A DNA stretch of 5,339 bases from DAISLF01 sp964517345 (GTDB lineage: Bacteria; Patescibacteriota; Gracilibacteria; Peribacterales; Peribacteraceae): the NCBI GenBank assembly GCA_964517345.1, contig CAZFBZ010000069.1, positions 1 through 5,339 of the forward strand, in the 5' to 3' direction. The translations under genes and the position numbers were made by a program. The notes below the pieces were generated by a model. It saw only the letters and a list, made by a program, of their open reading frames with translations, was not told where the DNA came from and did not search any database. This document shows positions 1-4,748 of the stretch, piece after piece (position 1 is the first letter of the stretch; the number at the start of each line of letters is the position of its first letter).

Positions 1-1
1 G

Positions 2-73
2 CACGCGTTCACCATGGAAGGAATCCCGCCGGACCTCAAAGAAGACGGCGTGGCGTTGTACATCAAGAAGTAA
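2..73 (+). CDS. C-terminal end of an unidentified protein (partial)
   Basis: The window opens inside a plus-strand reading frame that runs without a stop to TAA at 71-73. It encodes the last 23 residues of a protein, starting HAFTMEGIPPD and ending ALYIKK. The tail is too short to assign to a family; no signal or membrane segment is visible. It converges on the minus-strand gene that ends at 93, leaving only 19 bp between the two stops, and no intrinsic terminator is seen in that gap. That this is a real coding end rests on the open frame and on the abrupt start of the neighbouring gene, so confidence is moderate. Confidence 0.5.
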   Translation, partial: HAFTMEGIPPDLKEDGVALYIKK

Positions 74-92
74 GACTCAATTGGGTGACTGC

Positions 93-398
93 CTATTTGC
101 CTTCCTCGACAAGGAAGCGTTCGGCGAAAGGACCGACATCGCGGGCCTCGCGCAGACGAGCGAGAACCTCTCTCAATCTGCCTCTGTAGACGCGCAGACG
201 ATCAGCGACCTCATGTTCAAGAAGGGCATTATCGAACGCCTCGTCCTGAAGCTCACCGTATACGTCGGACCACTCGTAGTATTCGGGAGGATCAGCAAGA
301 TTTCCCACACCGGGATGGGTGGTATCCAATTCCTCCTGAATTGCACCGATTTCAGCAATCAGGGAATCAAAGCGGCGATCCACTGGGTATTCACCCAT
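93..398 (-). CDS. Hypothetical acidic helical protein, 101 aa
   Basis: No family was recognised. The product begins MGEYPVDRRF, is rich in Glu, Asp, Arg and Leu, and looks soluble and mainly helical, with a likely amphipathic or coiled-coil stretch at about residues 55-85 (ALLEHEVADRLRVYRGRLRE). There is no signal peptide or membrane segment. The frame stays open upstream to an ATG at 449, but that start would lie inside the tRNA-Pro gene, so the ATG at 396-398 was chosen. This start is only 15 nt from the CCA end of the tRNA, and no purine-rich ribosome binding site precedes it. The gene is therefore probably transcribed with the tRNA and freed by tRNA 3' processing (inference). Codon use and GC at third positions look like real coding sequence. 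Confidence 0.6.
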   Translation of the reverse strand: MGEYPVDRRFDSLIAEIGAIQEELDTTHPGVGNLADPPEYYEWSDVYGELQDEAFDNALLEHEVADRLRVYRGRLREVLARLREARDVGPFAERFLVEEGK

Positions 399-413
399 AT
401 GTAAGAACGGAGA

Positions 414-490
414 TGGTCGGGACGAAAGGACTCGAACCTTCGACCTCACGGTCCCGAACCGTGCGCTCTAGCCAACTGAGCTACGTCCCG
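414..490 (-). tRNA. trnP: tRNA-Pro, anticodon CGG, CCA encoded
   Basis: Read on the minus strand, the sequence folds as a complete cloverleaf. The acceptor stem is CGGGACG with CGTCCCG. TA precedes a D-arm GCTC/GAGC, the anticodon stem is CACGG/CCGTG, and the 7-nt loop TTCGGGA places CGG at positions 34-36, which reads the proline codon CCG. A T-arm GAAGG/CCTTT carries loop TTCGAGT. The discriminator is A and CCA is encoded. The first 18 nt of the tRNA recur twice upstream as part of a 94-bp repeat (see 473-684). A minus-strand CDS begins 15 nt beyond the 3' end. Confidence 0.97.
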
Positions 491-513
491 ACAGAGACGA
501 CATTACCGGGGAA

Positions 514-584
514 CGGGACCGTCGCGCAGCGCCTTGTTTTCTGACGGCCTGCAGAGCAGGCCTGGGCAACTGAGCTACGTCCCG
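514..584 (-). other. tRNA-like 71-nt unit (second copy)
   Basis: This is the identical second copy of the tRNA-like segment at 608-678. It lies directly upstream of the functional tRNA-Pro, 23 nt from the tRNA 5' end on the minus strand. The same closing stem CGGGAC/GTCCCG and internal hairpin are present, and the same tRNA hallmarks (GAGC D-stem strand, T-loop, CCA) are absent. Confidence 0.45.
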
Positions 585-607
585 ACAGAGACGACATTAC
601 CGGGGAA

Positions 608-678
608 CGGGACCGTCGCGCAGCGCCTTGTTTTCTGACGGCCTGCAGAGCAGGCCTGGGCAACTGAGCTACGTCCCG
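608..678 (-). other. tRNA-like 71-nt unit (promoter-proximal copy)
   Basis: On the minus strand the segment begins with the same 18 nt as tRNA-Pro and ends with GTCCCG, which can pair with the initial CGGGAC to give a 6-bp acceptor-like stem. Total length is 71 nt against 73 for the real tRNA without CCA. Inside are the 7-bp GGCCTGC/GCAGGCC hairpin and a possible GTC/GAC stem. The D-stem partner GAGC is missing, there is no TTCGA T-loop, and CCA is replaced by TCC. It is therefore not a functional elongator tRNA; it may be a degraded tRNA or a structured decoy. Interpretation is uncertain. Confidence 0.45.
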
Positions 679-723
679 ACAGAGGACACAAAAGAGCAGA
701 CGCCGAACCTTCCGGCGACGCGC

Positions 724-732
724 ATCGTACCA
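724..732 (-). promoter_or_regulatory. Extended -10 promoter of the tRNA-Pro array
   Basis: The minus strand reads TGGTACGAT, a TGN extended -10 element with hexamer TACGAT. It matches the box upstream of tRNA-Leu (TGGTACTAT, 4695-4703) at eight of nine positions. The distance from the end of the hexamer to the first tRNA-like 5' end (678) is 46 nt, the same as at tRNA-Leu. No good -35 hexamer is seen at 16-18 nt, as expected if the extended -10 compensates. Confidence 0.5.
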
Positions 733-782
733 GAAATTCCGCAAAGAGAAGTACTGATTGCCGTCCGGCGGCCCCCCATTTC

Positions 783-810
783 TTGACTCCCCTCTTTCGC
801 GGGCTATCCT
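783..810 (+). promoter_or_regulatory. Putative sigma70-type promoter
   Basis: TTGACT (783-788) and TATCCT (805-810) are separated by 16 bp and match the consensus hexamers well. The predicted start is near 817. The next features downstream are a palindrome, an SD-led ATG, an intrinsic terminator and then the gene at 945. The -10 region is also one arm of a 9-bp inverted repeat with the SD at 875-883, so it could instead be an RNA element if transcription starts further upstream. Confidence 0.45.
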
Positions 811-821
811 GCCCCCGCTTT

Positions 822-831
822 GACACGTGTC
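822..831. promoter_or_regulatory. Palindrome GACACGTGTC, possible operator
   Basis: This perfect 10-bp palindrome lies a few bases downstream of the predicted transcription start at about 817, where a repressor could block initiation. Nothing in the window identifies the binding protein. Confidence 0.25.
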
Positions 832-871
832 TTCGCCGCTTTCGGCATTATTATCCGCTCCCGCCGCGCGT

Positions 872-888
872 GAGAGGATAGCCGTATG
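872..888 (+). promoter_or_regulatory. Shine-Dalgarno and start of a leader ORF (ATG at 886)
   Basis: GAGAGGA (872-878) sits 7 nt before ATG 886-888, the only well-placed ribosome binding site in this leader. The ORF it opens begins MSAFPPAPVAGF, is rich in proline, and reads straight through the terminator at 901-923 in a frame one base off from the main gene at 945. AGGATAGCC (875-883) is perfectly complementary to GGCTATCCT (802-810), so the SD could be masked if that upstream segment is transcribed. The leader ORF may be a regulatory peptide or an accident. Confidence 0.3.
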
Positions 889-900
889 TCTGCATTCCCT

Positions 901-923
901 CCCGCGCCTGTCGCGGGTTTTTT
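901..923 (+). terminator. Intrinsic terminator upstream of the 945 gene
   Basis: CCCGCG-CCTGT-CGCGGG followed by TTTTTT is a textbook 6-bp GC stem with a 5-nt loop and U tract. It ends 21 nt before the start codon at 945, between the only evident promoter (783-810) and the gene. It therefore either ends a short RNA of about 107 nt or acts as an attenuator of the downstream gene. Confidence 0.75.
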
Positions 924-944
924 GTTTCCTCCCCCTTTTCCGCC

Positions 945-1475
945 ATGCCGTCCGCTCTCGCCGAATCCCCTGTCGATGCCTCCGTTGAGACAGCCGTCCC
1001 GGCGCCTCCCGCCTCCACGCTCCCCAAAGACCCCGGGGTGGCTGCCGCCGTCCTGGCACACCAGCGCAGTCTGGCATCGCTGCGGGAACTCCAAACCCGT
1101 CCGGCGGGACTGGGTACGGCCTACGCCCGAATCGGCGCCGCAGCCATGAGTTTCCACGCCCTGCTCTGCCGATGCTCGGCATTGTCGCAGGCGCGCGGCA
1201 ACGGATGGCTGTCCGAAAGCTGGGGCCCCGAGCTGATGGCCATCGCCCGGGAAGGATACGACCTGATGACCGACGTCGTCGCCACGGCAACCGAGGCCGG
1301 ATTACACGCCGCAGAACAAGCTTCCTGCGCACATCTGTCCGCAGAGGTACGCAGCGGCCTGGCCACGCTGTTGCTCTACCGCGCGTCAGGTGTCTGCACG
1401 GATACCGCCAGGCTCACGGAACTTGAGGCCAGAGCGGCCGCTTTTGAAACAAGCGCATCGCCGGCGAGCAGTTGA
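945..1475 (+). CDS. Hypothetical alanine-rich protein, 176 aa
   Basis: I do not recognise the family. The first 35 or so residues are rich in Ala, Pro, Ser and Val and look disordered. From about residue 32 the protein is helical and Ala/Leu-rich, with aromatic and Cys positions (Cys75, Cys77, Trp88, Trp93, Cys128, Cys151) that suggest a folded domain. There is no signal peptide or clear membrane helix. GC-rich third positions throughout support coding. The start is uncertain. The ATG at 945 has only pyrimidines upstream and no SD, and the frame is open back to a TAG at 879. The one good SD in the region leads an ATG in another frame (886) that could reach this frame by a -1 slip at the T6 run (918-924). 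The terminator at 901-923 implies conditional expression. Confidence 0.7.
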   Translation: MPSALAESPVDASVETAVPAPPASTLPKDPGVAAAVLAHQRSLASLRELQTRPAGLGTAYARIGAAAMSFHALLCRCSALSQARGNGWLSESWGPELMAIAREGYDLMTDVVATATEAGLHAAEQASCAHLSAEVRSGLATLLLYRASGVCTDTARLTELEARAAAFETSASPASS

Positions 1476-1664
1476 TCTCAAAGTATATTGCACTATTTTA
1501 TCGGTAATCCGTGAAGGGCCTCTTACCAAGAAATTCGGCAGTATTGAACACATTTTTTATGCAATGTGGCACAGTACTAGAGTCGATACGCAGACCCTCT
1601 TCCGGGCAAATCGTCGATTGCCACGGATGACTTCTGTTTCATCCTGATCCAGATAAATTGTAAA
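1476..1664. other. Non-coding AT-richer spacer with one palindrome
   Basis: No convincing gene is seen on either strand. The base composition is clearly richer in A and T than the flanking genes. CACATT (1549-1554) and AATGTG (1563-1568) form a 6-bp inverted repeat around an 8-nt centre, a possible operator or weak hairpin. A weak promoter-like pair, TTGATC (1472-1477) and TATTTT (1494-1499) with a 16-bp spacer, overlaps the stop of the preceding gene. Confidence 0.4.
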
Positions 1665-1699
1665 TGACTCCTAGACACTAAAGTGACTCCTTGTACACT
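1665..1699 (+). repeat. Two near-identical 15/16-bp direct repeats
   Basis: TGACTCCTAGACACT (1665-1679) and TGACTCCTTGTACACT (1684-1699) differ by one substitution and one inserted base. They start 19 bp apart, about two helical turns, as expected for tandem binding sites of one regulator. They overlap the predicted promoter of the small membrane protein. Confidence 0.6.
1672..1699 (+). promoter_or_regulatory. Putative promoter of the 38-aa membrane protein
   Basis: TAGACA (1672-1677) and TACACT (1694-1699) are separated by 16 bp and match TTGACA at five and TATAAT at four positions. Both hexamers fall within the direct repeats at 1665-1699. The predicted start near 1706 would put the SD hairpin at the very 5' end of the message. 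Confidence 0.4.
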
Positions 1700-1704
1700 C
1701 CTGC

Positions 1705-1722
1705 ACCCCCTTCGTGGGAGGT
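1705..1722 (+). promoter_or_regulatory. Hairpin that sequesters a Shine-Dalgarno sequence
   Basis: The SD GGGAGG (1716-1721) lies 4 nt before ATG 1726. ACCCCC (1705-1710) pairs with GGG, then past a bulged A with GGT (1716-1722), leaving loop TTCGT. The whole SD is thus inside a GC-rich stem, which should lower translation unless the hairpin is opened. Confidence 0.45.
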
Positions 1723-1725
1723 ACT

Positions 1726-1842
1726 ATGAAACTCGTGAAGCCCCTTACATACCGCGCTTCGCTCCCCCTCGTGGTCATGCACGCCGTGCTCATCGCCTTC
1801 CTGGCTATCAGCATGGTGACCACGCTCCCGGCACTTGGCTGA
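1726..1842 (+). CDS. Small single-pass membrane protein, 38 aa
   Basis: The ORF starts MKLVKPLTYRASLP and ends TLPALG before TGA at 1840-1842. A basic N-terminus (Lys2, Lys5, Arg10) is followed by a hydrophobic stretch at about residues 13-34 (LPLVVMHAVLIAFLAISMV), which predicts one membrane helix with the N-terminus inside. It has the strongest SD-start combination in the window, its own candidate promoter and a terminator downstream, all supporting a real gene despite its size. No homologous family was recognised. The SD hairpin and promoter repeats suggest control at two levels. It could alternatively be a short toxin-like or regulatory membrane peptide, or a signal peptide remnant of a lost gene. 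Confidence 0.55.
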   Translation: MKLVKPLTYRASLPLVVMHAVLIAFLAISMVTTLPALG

Positions 1843-2026
1843 GAGACCGGAGTGAAACGAACGATCGCCCTCGGACGCAGCACGGAGACACAACGACGGG
1901 CACATCTCACTCCCCCGCTCCCGCGGAGGGGTTCTGTCCGTTCTGCGCATCAGACCATACGGAGAAGCAATGTCAGGCAAACCGGACACTTCCCGCTGCA
2001 CGCAGGGCTCTTCCGGGCTTTTTTTT
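1843..2026 (+). other. Structured untranslated region with alternative RNA folds
   Basis: No convincing protein gene is visible. The RNA can form a hairpin CCCC-CGC-TCCC-GCG-GA-GGGG at 1912-1931. It can also form a stem TGTCCG (1935-1940) with CGGACA (1983-1988). That stem excludes the terminator stems, in which GGAGAAGC (1961-1968) pairs with GCTCTTCC (2007-2014) and CCGGA (1982-1986) with TCCGG (2012-2016). An SD-like GGAG (1961-1964) precedes ATG 1970, opening a 25-codon ORF (MSGKPDTSRC, TGA at 2045-2047) that overlaps the terminator. It may be a regulatory 3' untranslated region or an unrecognised ncRNA. Confidence 0.4.
1960..2026 (+). terminator. Terminator ending in T8
   Basis: CGGAGAAGC (1960-1968) pairs with GCTCTTCCG (2007-2015) with one mismatch and one wobble. 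GGC and eight Ts (2019-2026) follow. The enclosed 38 nt can fold further. The stem is imperfect, but the long T tract and the following convergent gene make termination of the plus-strand transcript likely. Confidence 0.5.
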
Positions 2027-2038
2027 GACGGGGAAGCT

Positions 2039-2055
2039 CAACGGTGATGCCGTTG
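2039..2055 (-). terminator. Hairpin after the lipoprotein gene, weak terminator candidate
   Basis: On the minus strand CAACGG-CATCA-CCGTTG is a perfect 6-bp stem with a 5-nt loop, 9 nt beyond the stop of the lipoprotein gene. It is not followed by a T tract, so it may only protect the 3' end or mark a Rho-type stop. Confidence 0.3.
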
Positions 2056-2064
2056 GATTCCGGA

Positions 2065-2574
2065 TCAGCGCTTCCGCTCCTTGAGCGAGCCGAGCGCAAC
2101 CTCGGATCCCTGGGTTTTGCCGGCAGGAACGAGGTCTACGCGGATCTGGGTGTGGTTCCGGAGGTCGGCTTTGCGTTCGCTGATAAGCCGATGACGGACG
2201 TCGCCGGTCAGGTTGATCAGATCCCCCACTTCCACCGGATTGGCCCCGGCGGCATCGACAGCGTAGGCAACATAACGGGAACCTTTGGGCGCCATGGCGA
2301 TATTGAGCTCCACGGTCACGATATGCGTGCCGTCCTCCATGTAGTGCGCCTGCAGGACGCCATTGGCGTTGGTGCCGTTCGTGCCCGCGATCGGACCGGT
2401 GGCGAACCAGAGCTCCTTGCCATGCTCGGTGACCGGGATCTTGCCCGCGCCAAGCATGACGGTTTTCACTTCTTCGGTCCCCAGACTTTTCTCGCCGACT
2501 TTGACGCCGGACTTGGAACCGAAACAGCCGGTGAGCAGGGACAGGGCGATGAGGGGGACAAGAATGCGCTTCAT
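2065..2574 (-). CDS. Lipoprotein with a RskA/CHRD-like beta domain, 169 aa
   Basis: The protein starts MKRILVPLIALSLLTGC, a type II signal peptide with lipobox LTGC and lipidated Cys17, so it should be anchored to the outer face of a membrane. After a short linker, residues of about 55-160 read like a small beta-sandwich: a strand pattern GVLQAHYMEDGTHIVTVEL (72-90), then SRYVAYAVDAAG (99-110), NPVEVGDL (112-119) and IRVDLVPAG (134-142). This order (value strand, pause, YxxY strand, pxxxGxL, LxP) resembles the extracellular domain of anti-sigma factor RskA and CHRD-type domains; the match is by eye. No anti-sigma N-terminal part or transmembrane helix is present. The start codon has no SD. 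It follows the ligase stop by 48 nt and is probably its operon partner. Confidence 0.8.
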   Translation of the reverse strand: MKRILVPLIALSLLTGCFGSKSGVKVGEKSLGTEEVKTVMLGAGKIPVTEHGKELWFATGPIAGTNGTNANGVLQAHYMEDGTHIVTVELNIAMAPKGSRYVAYAVDAAGANPVEVGDLINLTGDVRHRLISERKADLRNHTQIRVDLVPAGKTQGSEVALGSLKERKR

Positions 2575-2622
2575 GAGTGAGAGGAGGAAACGGGAGCCGA
2601 GTCTAACGCAGGGGTCACAATG

Positions 2623-4728
2623 TCACCAGAGGACACCGGGCTCGCTGTTGCCGAGTTCCTCACGGAGACGCAAAGCCTTGGCCTTCACCTGGATCGACAT
2701 GGAACGGTAGAGGTCTGCGTCGGCGCGGTAGAGCTGCGCCATAAGCGCGGCGACTTTTTCAAATTCCTCAACGTTCTGCGAGAGACCGATGTAGTGGGCG
2801 TTGCGCATGACCGCGGCGGCATACGCCTGAACGGTATTGCGGTACTGCGGCTCATGGTCCTTGAGGAGCGAGCGGTCGCGCAGGTCACGGAGAGTGGTGA
2901 GCGAACCCGTGAGAATACCCAGGTAGTTGTAGCGGCCGAGGATGGACGCCTTGTCGTAGAACTGGATGGCACCCTGCAGATCGCGCACCGCCTCTGCGAC
3001 GCCGCCGCGCAGCATCCACAGACGCGCGTCTTCGGCATTCTGCTTCTCGTAATCCAGCAACGCGTCCCGTGCCTCGGGCCACTGGCGCTGCGCCATGTAG
3101 AGCGACGCGCGGCTCAGGTGCATATCGCGCGAGAACATCTGGTTTCTCGCCTCGTCGTACCACTCCAGCGCCTCCTGGATCCGGCCCTGCGCCTCGGCAC
3201 GACGACCGAGTGAGGAGAAAATCAAATTGCGTCCTTCCAGCACCGCGACGCACAGGATGATCATCGCCAGGAGCACCTCAACGGTGCGCAGGACCCGGGA
3301 CGGGCTCGCCTTGCCGGCCGACCGGAGGCGCGACGCCAGGAACCCGAGCAGCAGCCAGAAGAGCAGCGCGATGGCGACAAACTGCAGATTGTAATCGATG
3401 AGATTGTGCGCGGTGACGCCCAGCACGCCGATCACTGCGGGGAGGACGAGATCGGCATCCCATGTGCGGCCGCCGGGCGACGCCGGGGTGCGCAGACTCT
3501 CGCGGGTCGCGCCGAGGAGTACCCACACAAGGATGAGCGCGAAGAGAAAAGCTGCGGGCCAGCCGCGCTCCATCGCGAGCTTGAGGAAGACGTTGTGCGC
3601 GTGATCCGATGTCACGAAGACATCGGTCTGCAATCGCGGCTGGATGAACCGGAAGCTGTACGGTCCCCAGCCGAAGAACGGGCGCTCCATCGCGAGCGCA
3701 TACGACGCTTCCCAGAAATGGCGGCGTTCGTCCACGGAGGACGTTCCTTCCGAGGCGGTGAACGTGGCCTTCTCGGCGACGGACTGCACAGGATGGAATT
3801 GTCCGCGCAGCTGGTTGACTCCGAAGAACACGGCAAGCGCGACGAGGAGGATTAGGCCCGCACGGAGGACTTCCAGCGGGAGCGACACGCGGACGGCCTG
3901 CGGCACGCGGGACCGGCGCAGGTGTCCGACGAGCAGCAGAAGAGCCATCAGGCCGAGCTGCGCGACGAACACCAGGAACGCGCCGCGTGAGTAACTGAGA
4001 AAGAGGCAGCCCGTGATGAGCCCGAGCACCGCGACGGACACCGGGAGTTTTTTCTTCAACGTGACGGCATACGCCAACGGCCACAGAAGAAGGAGGAACT
4101 GCGCCCAGGCGTTCGGCCAGTAGTCGGTGACGAAGCGCGGATCGACGAACGTGCCGACAAAGCGGTTCACCGGCTGGAGCACATACACCGCGATGCCGAA
4201 CAGACACGCGATGAGCCCGGCGATGACGGCCACGTGCACGATGCGGCGCATGAGCGACGTCTTGAGCGGCGGGCAGGAGCTGAGCCGGTAGATCCAGAAG
4301 AAGACGAGGACGCACGAGCCGTCGCGCAGCACTTCGTCGAGACCGTAGTTCTTGGTCGTGGAGAGCAGATAGCTGATGACCGTCCACACGAGGAAAAACA
4401 TCAGCGCCCACCAGAGTCCGCGCGGAGGCGAGGCAACGGGCGGGTCTCCGGCCTGCAGCCGGTGCTGGCGCCACCAGAAGAACATCACCGGGACGCACCC
4501 CGCGATCGCCAGCAGCCAGGTGCCATCGAGGGTTTTGCCCCCGTGCCAGAGGATCAGGAAAGCGACGAGGCCGAGGATGGCCAGTTCGGAAGCGGTCTGG
4601 AGGCGGAGGACGAAGGTGTGCATGGGACCAGTATTGCGTGCCATCCGGGGGGCTGCCAGAGCTTCCGGGGACGGCTGGTCAGGGGCGAATCTGCTGGTAC
4701 TATGTATCGGCTCCGGTTTGCCGGACAT
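2623..4728 (-). CDS. O-antigen ligase/polymerase family membrane protein with C-terminal TPR region, 701 aa
   Basis: Members of this Wzy/WaaL-like (Wzy_C, PF04932) group join or polymerise lipid-linked sugar chains at the outer side of the cytoplasmic membrane. About 11-12 hydrophobic helices lie between residues 46 and 500. Family hallmarks are SYSRGAF (245-251), the large external loop with R336, W339, RPFFGWGPYSF (349-359) and HAHN (376-379), and HNLIDY (441-446). From about 500 to 690 the protein is soluble and helical with TPR-like repeats (AEAQGRIQEALEWYDEA, 511-527; LYMAQRQWPEARDALLDYEK, 543-562; AVRDLQGAIQFYDKA, 580-594). The substrate cannot be told. The start is uncertain. MSGKPE at 4728 gives a Pro/Ser-rich tail and has a leaderless-type -10 box. 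Met29 (4644) or Met36 (4623), just before the first helix, are alternatives. None has a good SD. Confidence 0.92.
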   Translation of the reverse strand: MSGKPEPIHSTSRFAPDQPSPEALAAPRMARNTGPMHTFVLRLQTASELAILGLVAFLILWHGGKTLDGTWLLAIAGCVPVMFFWWRQHRLQAGDPPVASPPRGLWWALMFFLVWTVISYLLSTTKNYGLDEVLRDGSCVLVFFWIYRLSSCPPLKTSLMRRIVHVAVIAGLIACLFGIAVYVLQPVNRFVGTFVDPRFVTDYWPNAWAQFLLLLWPLAYAVTLKKKLPVSVAVLGLITGCLFLSYSRGAFLVFVAQLGLMALLLLVGHLRRSRVPQAVRVSLPLEVLRAGLILLVALAVFFGVNQLRGQFHPVQSVAEKATFTASEGTSSVDERRHFWEASYALAMERPFFGWGPYSFRFIQPRLQTDVFVTSDHAHNVFLKLAMERGWPAAFLFALILVWVLLGATRESLRTPASPGGRTWDADLVLPAVIGVLGVTAHNLIDYNLQFVAIALLFWLLLGFLASRLRSAGKASPSRVLRTVEVLLAMIILCVAVLEGRNLIFSSLGRRAEAQGRIQEALEWYDEARNQMFSRDMHLSRASLYMAQRQWPEARDALLDYEKQNAEDARLWMLRGGVAEAVRDLQGAIQFYDKASILGRYNYLGILTGSLTTLRDLRDRSLLKDHEPQYRNTVQAYAAAVMRNAHYIGLSQNVEEFEKVAALMAQLYRADADLYRSMSIQVKAKALRLREELGNSEPGVLW
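4695..4703 (+). promoter_or_regulatory. Extended -10 promoter of tRNA-Leu
   Basis: TGGTACTAT lies 46 nt from the tRNA 5' end. It nearly equals the box before the tRNA-Pro array (TGGTACGAT). No convincing -35 is present. It lies within the N-terminal codons of the divergent ligase ORF, so either the ligase starts further in or promoter and coding sequence overlap. Confidence 0.5.
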
Positions 4729-4734
4729 CGCTCT

Positions 4735-4743
4735 TTTGTATCA
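4735..4743 (-). promoter_or_regulatory. Possible extended -10 for the ligase operon (leaderless start)
   Basis: The minus strand reads TGATACAAA, a TGN extended -10 with hexamer TACAAA. Transcription 7-9 nt downstream would begin at 4726-4728, on or next to the ATG at 4728, giving a leaderless message. This fits the lack of an SD. The box lies 6 bp from the start of the divergent tRNA-Leu. Confidence 0.3.
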
Positions 4744-4748
4744 CTCAT

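Larger units (their letters stand above)
473..684 (-). repeat. 94-bp tandem repeat carrying the 5' part of tRNA-Pro (two full units and a partial)
   Basis: Positions 473-566 and 567-660 match base for base as far as I can read; 661-684 repeats the first 24 nt of the unit. On the minus strand the shared 24 nt is the tRNA 5' leader (CTCTGT) plus the first 18 nt of tRNA-Pro, ending at AGTTG in the D-loop. In the functional gene this continues as GCTAGAGC; in the two upstream copies it continues as CCCAGGCCTGC and 59 nt more with no clear likeness to the rest of the tRNA. The unit contains a perfect hairpin, GGCCTGC-TCT-GCAGGCC (546-562 and 640-656). Perfect identity suggests recent duplication or gene conversion, or an assembly error. 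Confidence 0.95.
817..923 (+). ncRNA. Possible short leader/attenuated RNA
   Basis: The predicted start at about 817 and the terminator at 901-923 would define a transcript of about 107 nt. It would contain the SD-led ATG at 886. No known RNA family was recognised. It is equally likely to be only the 5' untranslated leader of the gene at 945. Confidence 0.25.

Noticed and set aside
396..449. Upstream start at 449 for the 101-residue protein
   Set aside because: It would put 17 codons inside the tRNA-Pro gene; the ATG at 398 is the first start outside it.
473..684. CRISPR-like array (24-nt repeats with 70-nt spacers)
   Set aside because: The spacers are identical, the repeat is a piece of tRNA, and no cas gene is present; it is a tandem duplication.
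481..1332. Long minus-strand ORF of 283 codons across the tRNA repeats and the 945 gene
   Set aside because: It is very rich in Arg, Gly and Pro, spans repeats and the terminator, and lies antisense to a frame with better codon use; it is a shadow of high GC content.
1390..1647. ORF of 85 codons in the AT-rich spacer
   Set aside because: It begins inside the 945 gene in another frame, with no SD, and its composition changes at the gene boundary; it looks like non-coding sequence.
1935..1988. SRP (4.5S) RNA domain IV
   Set aside because: A CATCAGA...GGAGAAGCA internal loop recalls the SRP core, but the apical loop is not GGAA-type and the conserved symmetric loop bases do not match.
1671..2001. 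Minus-strand ORFs antisense to the 38-residue protein
   Set aside because: No start signals, an unlikely composition rich in His, Arg and Ser, and they cross the opposite-strand promoter and structured region.
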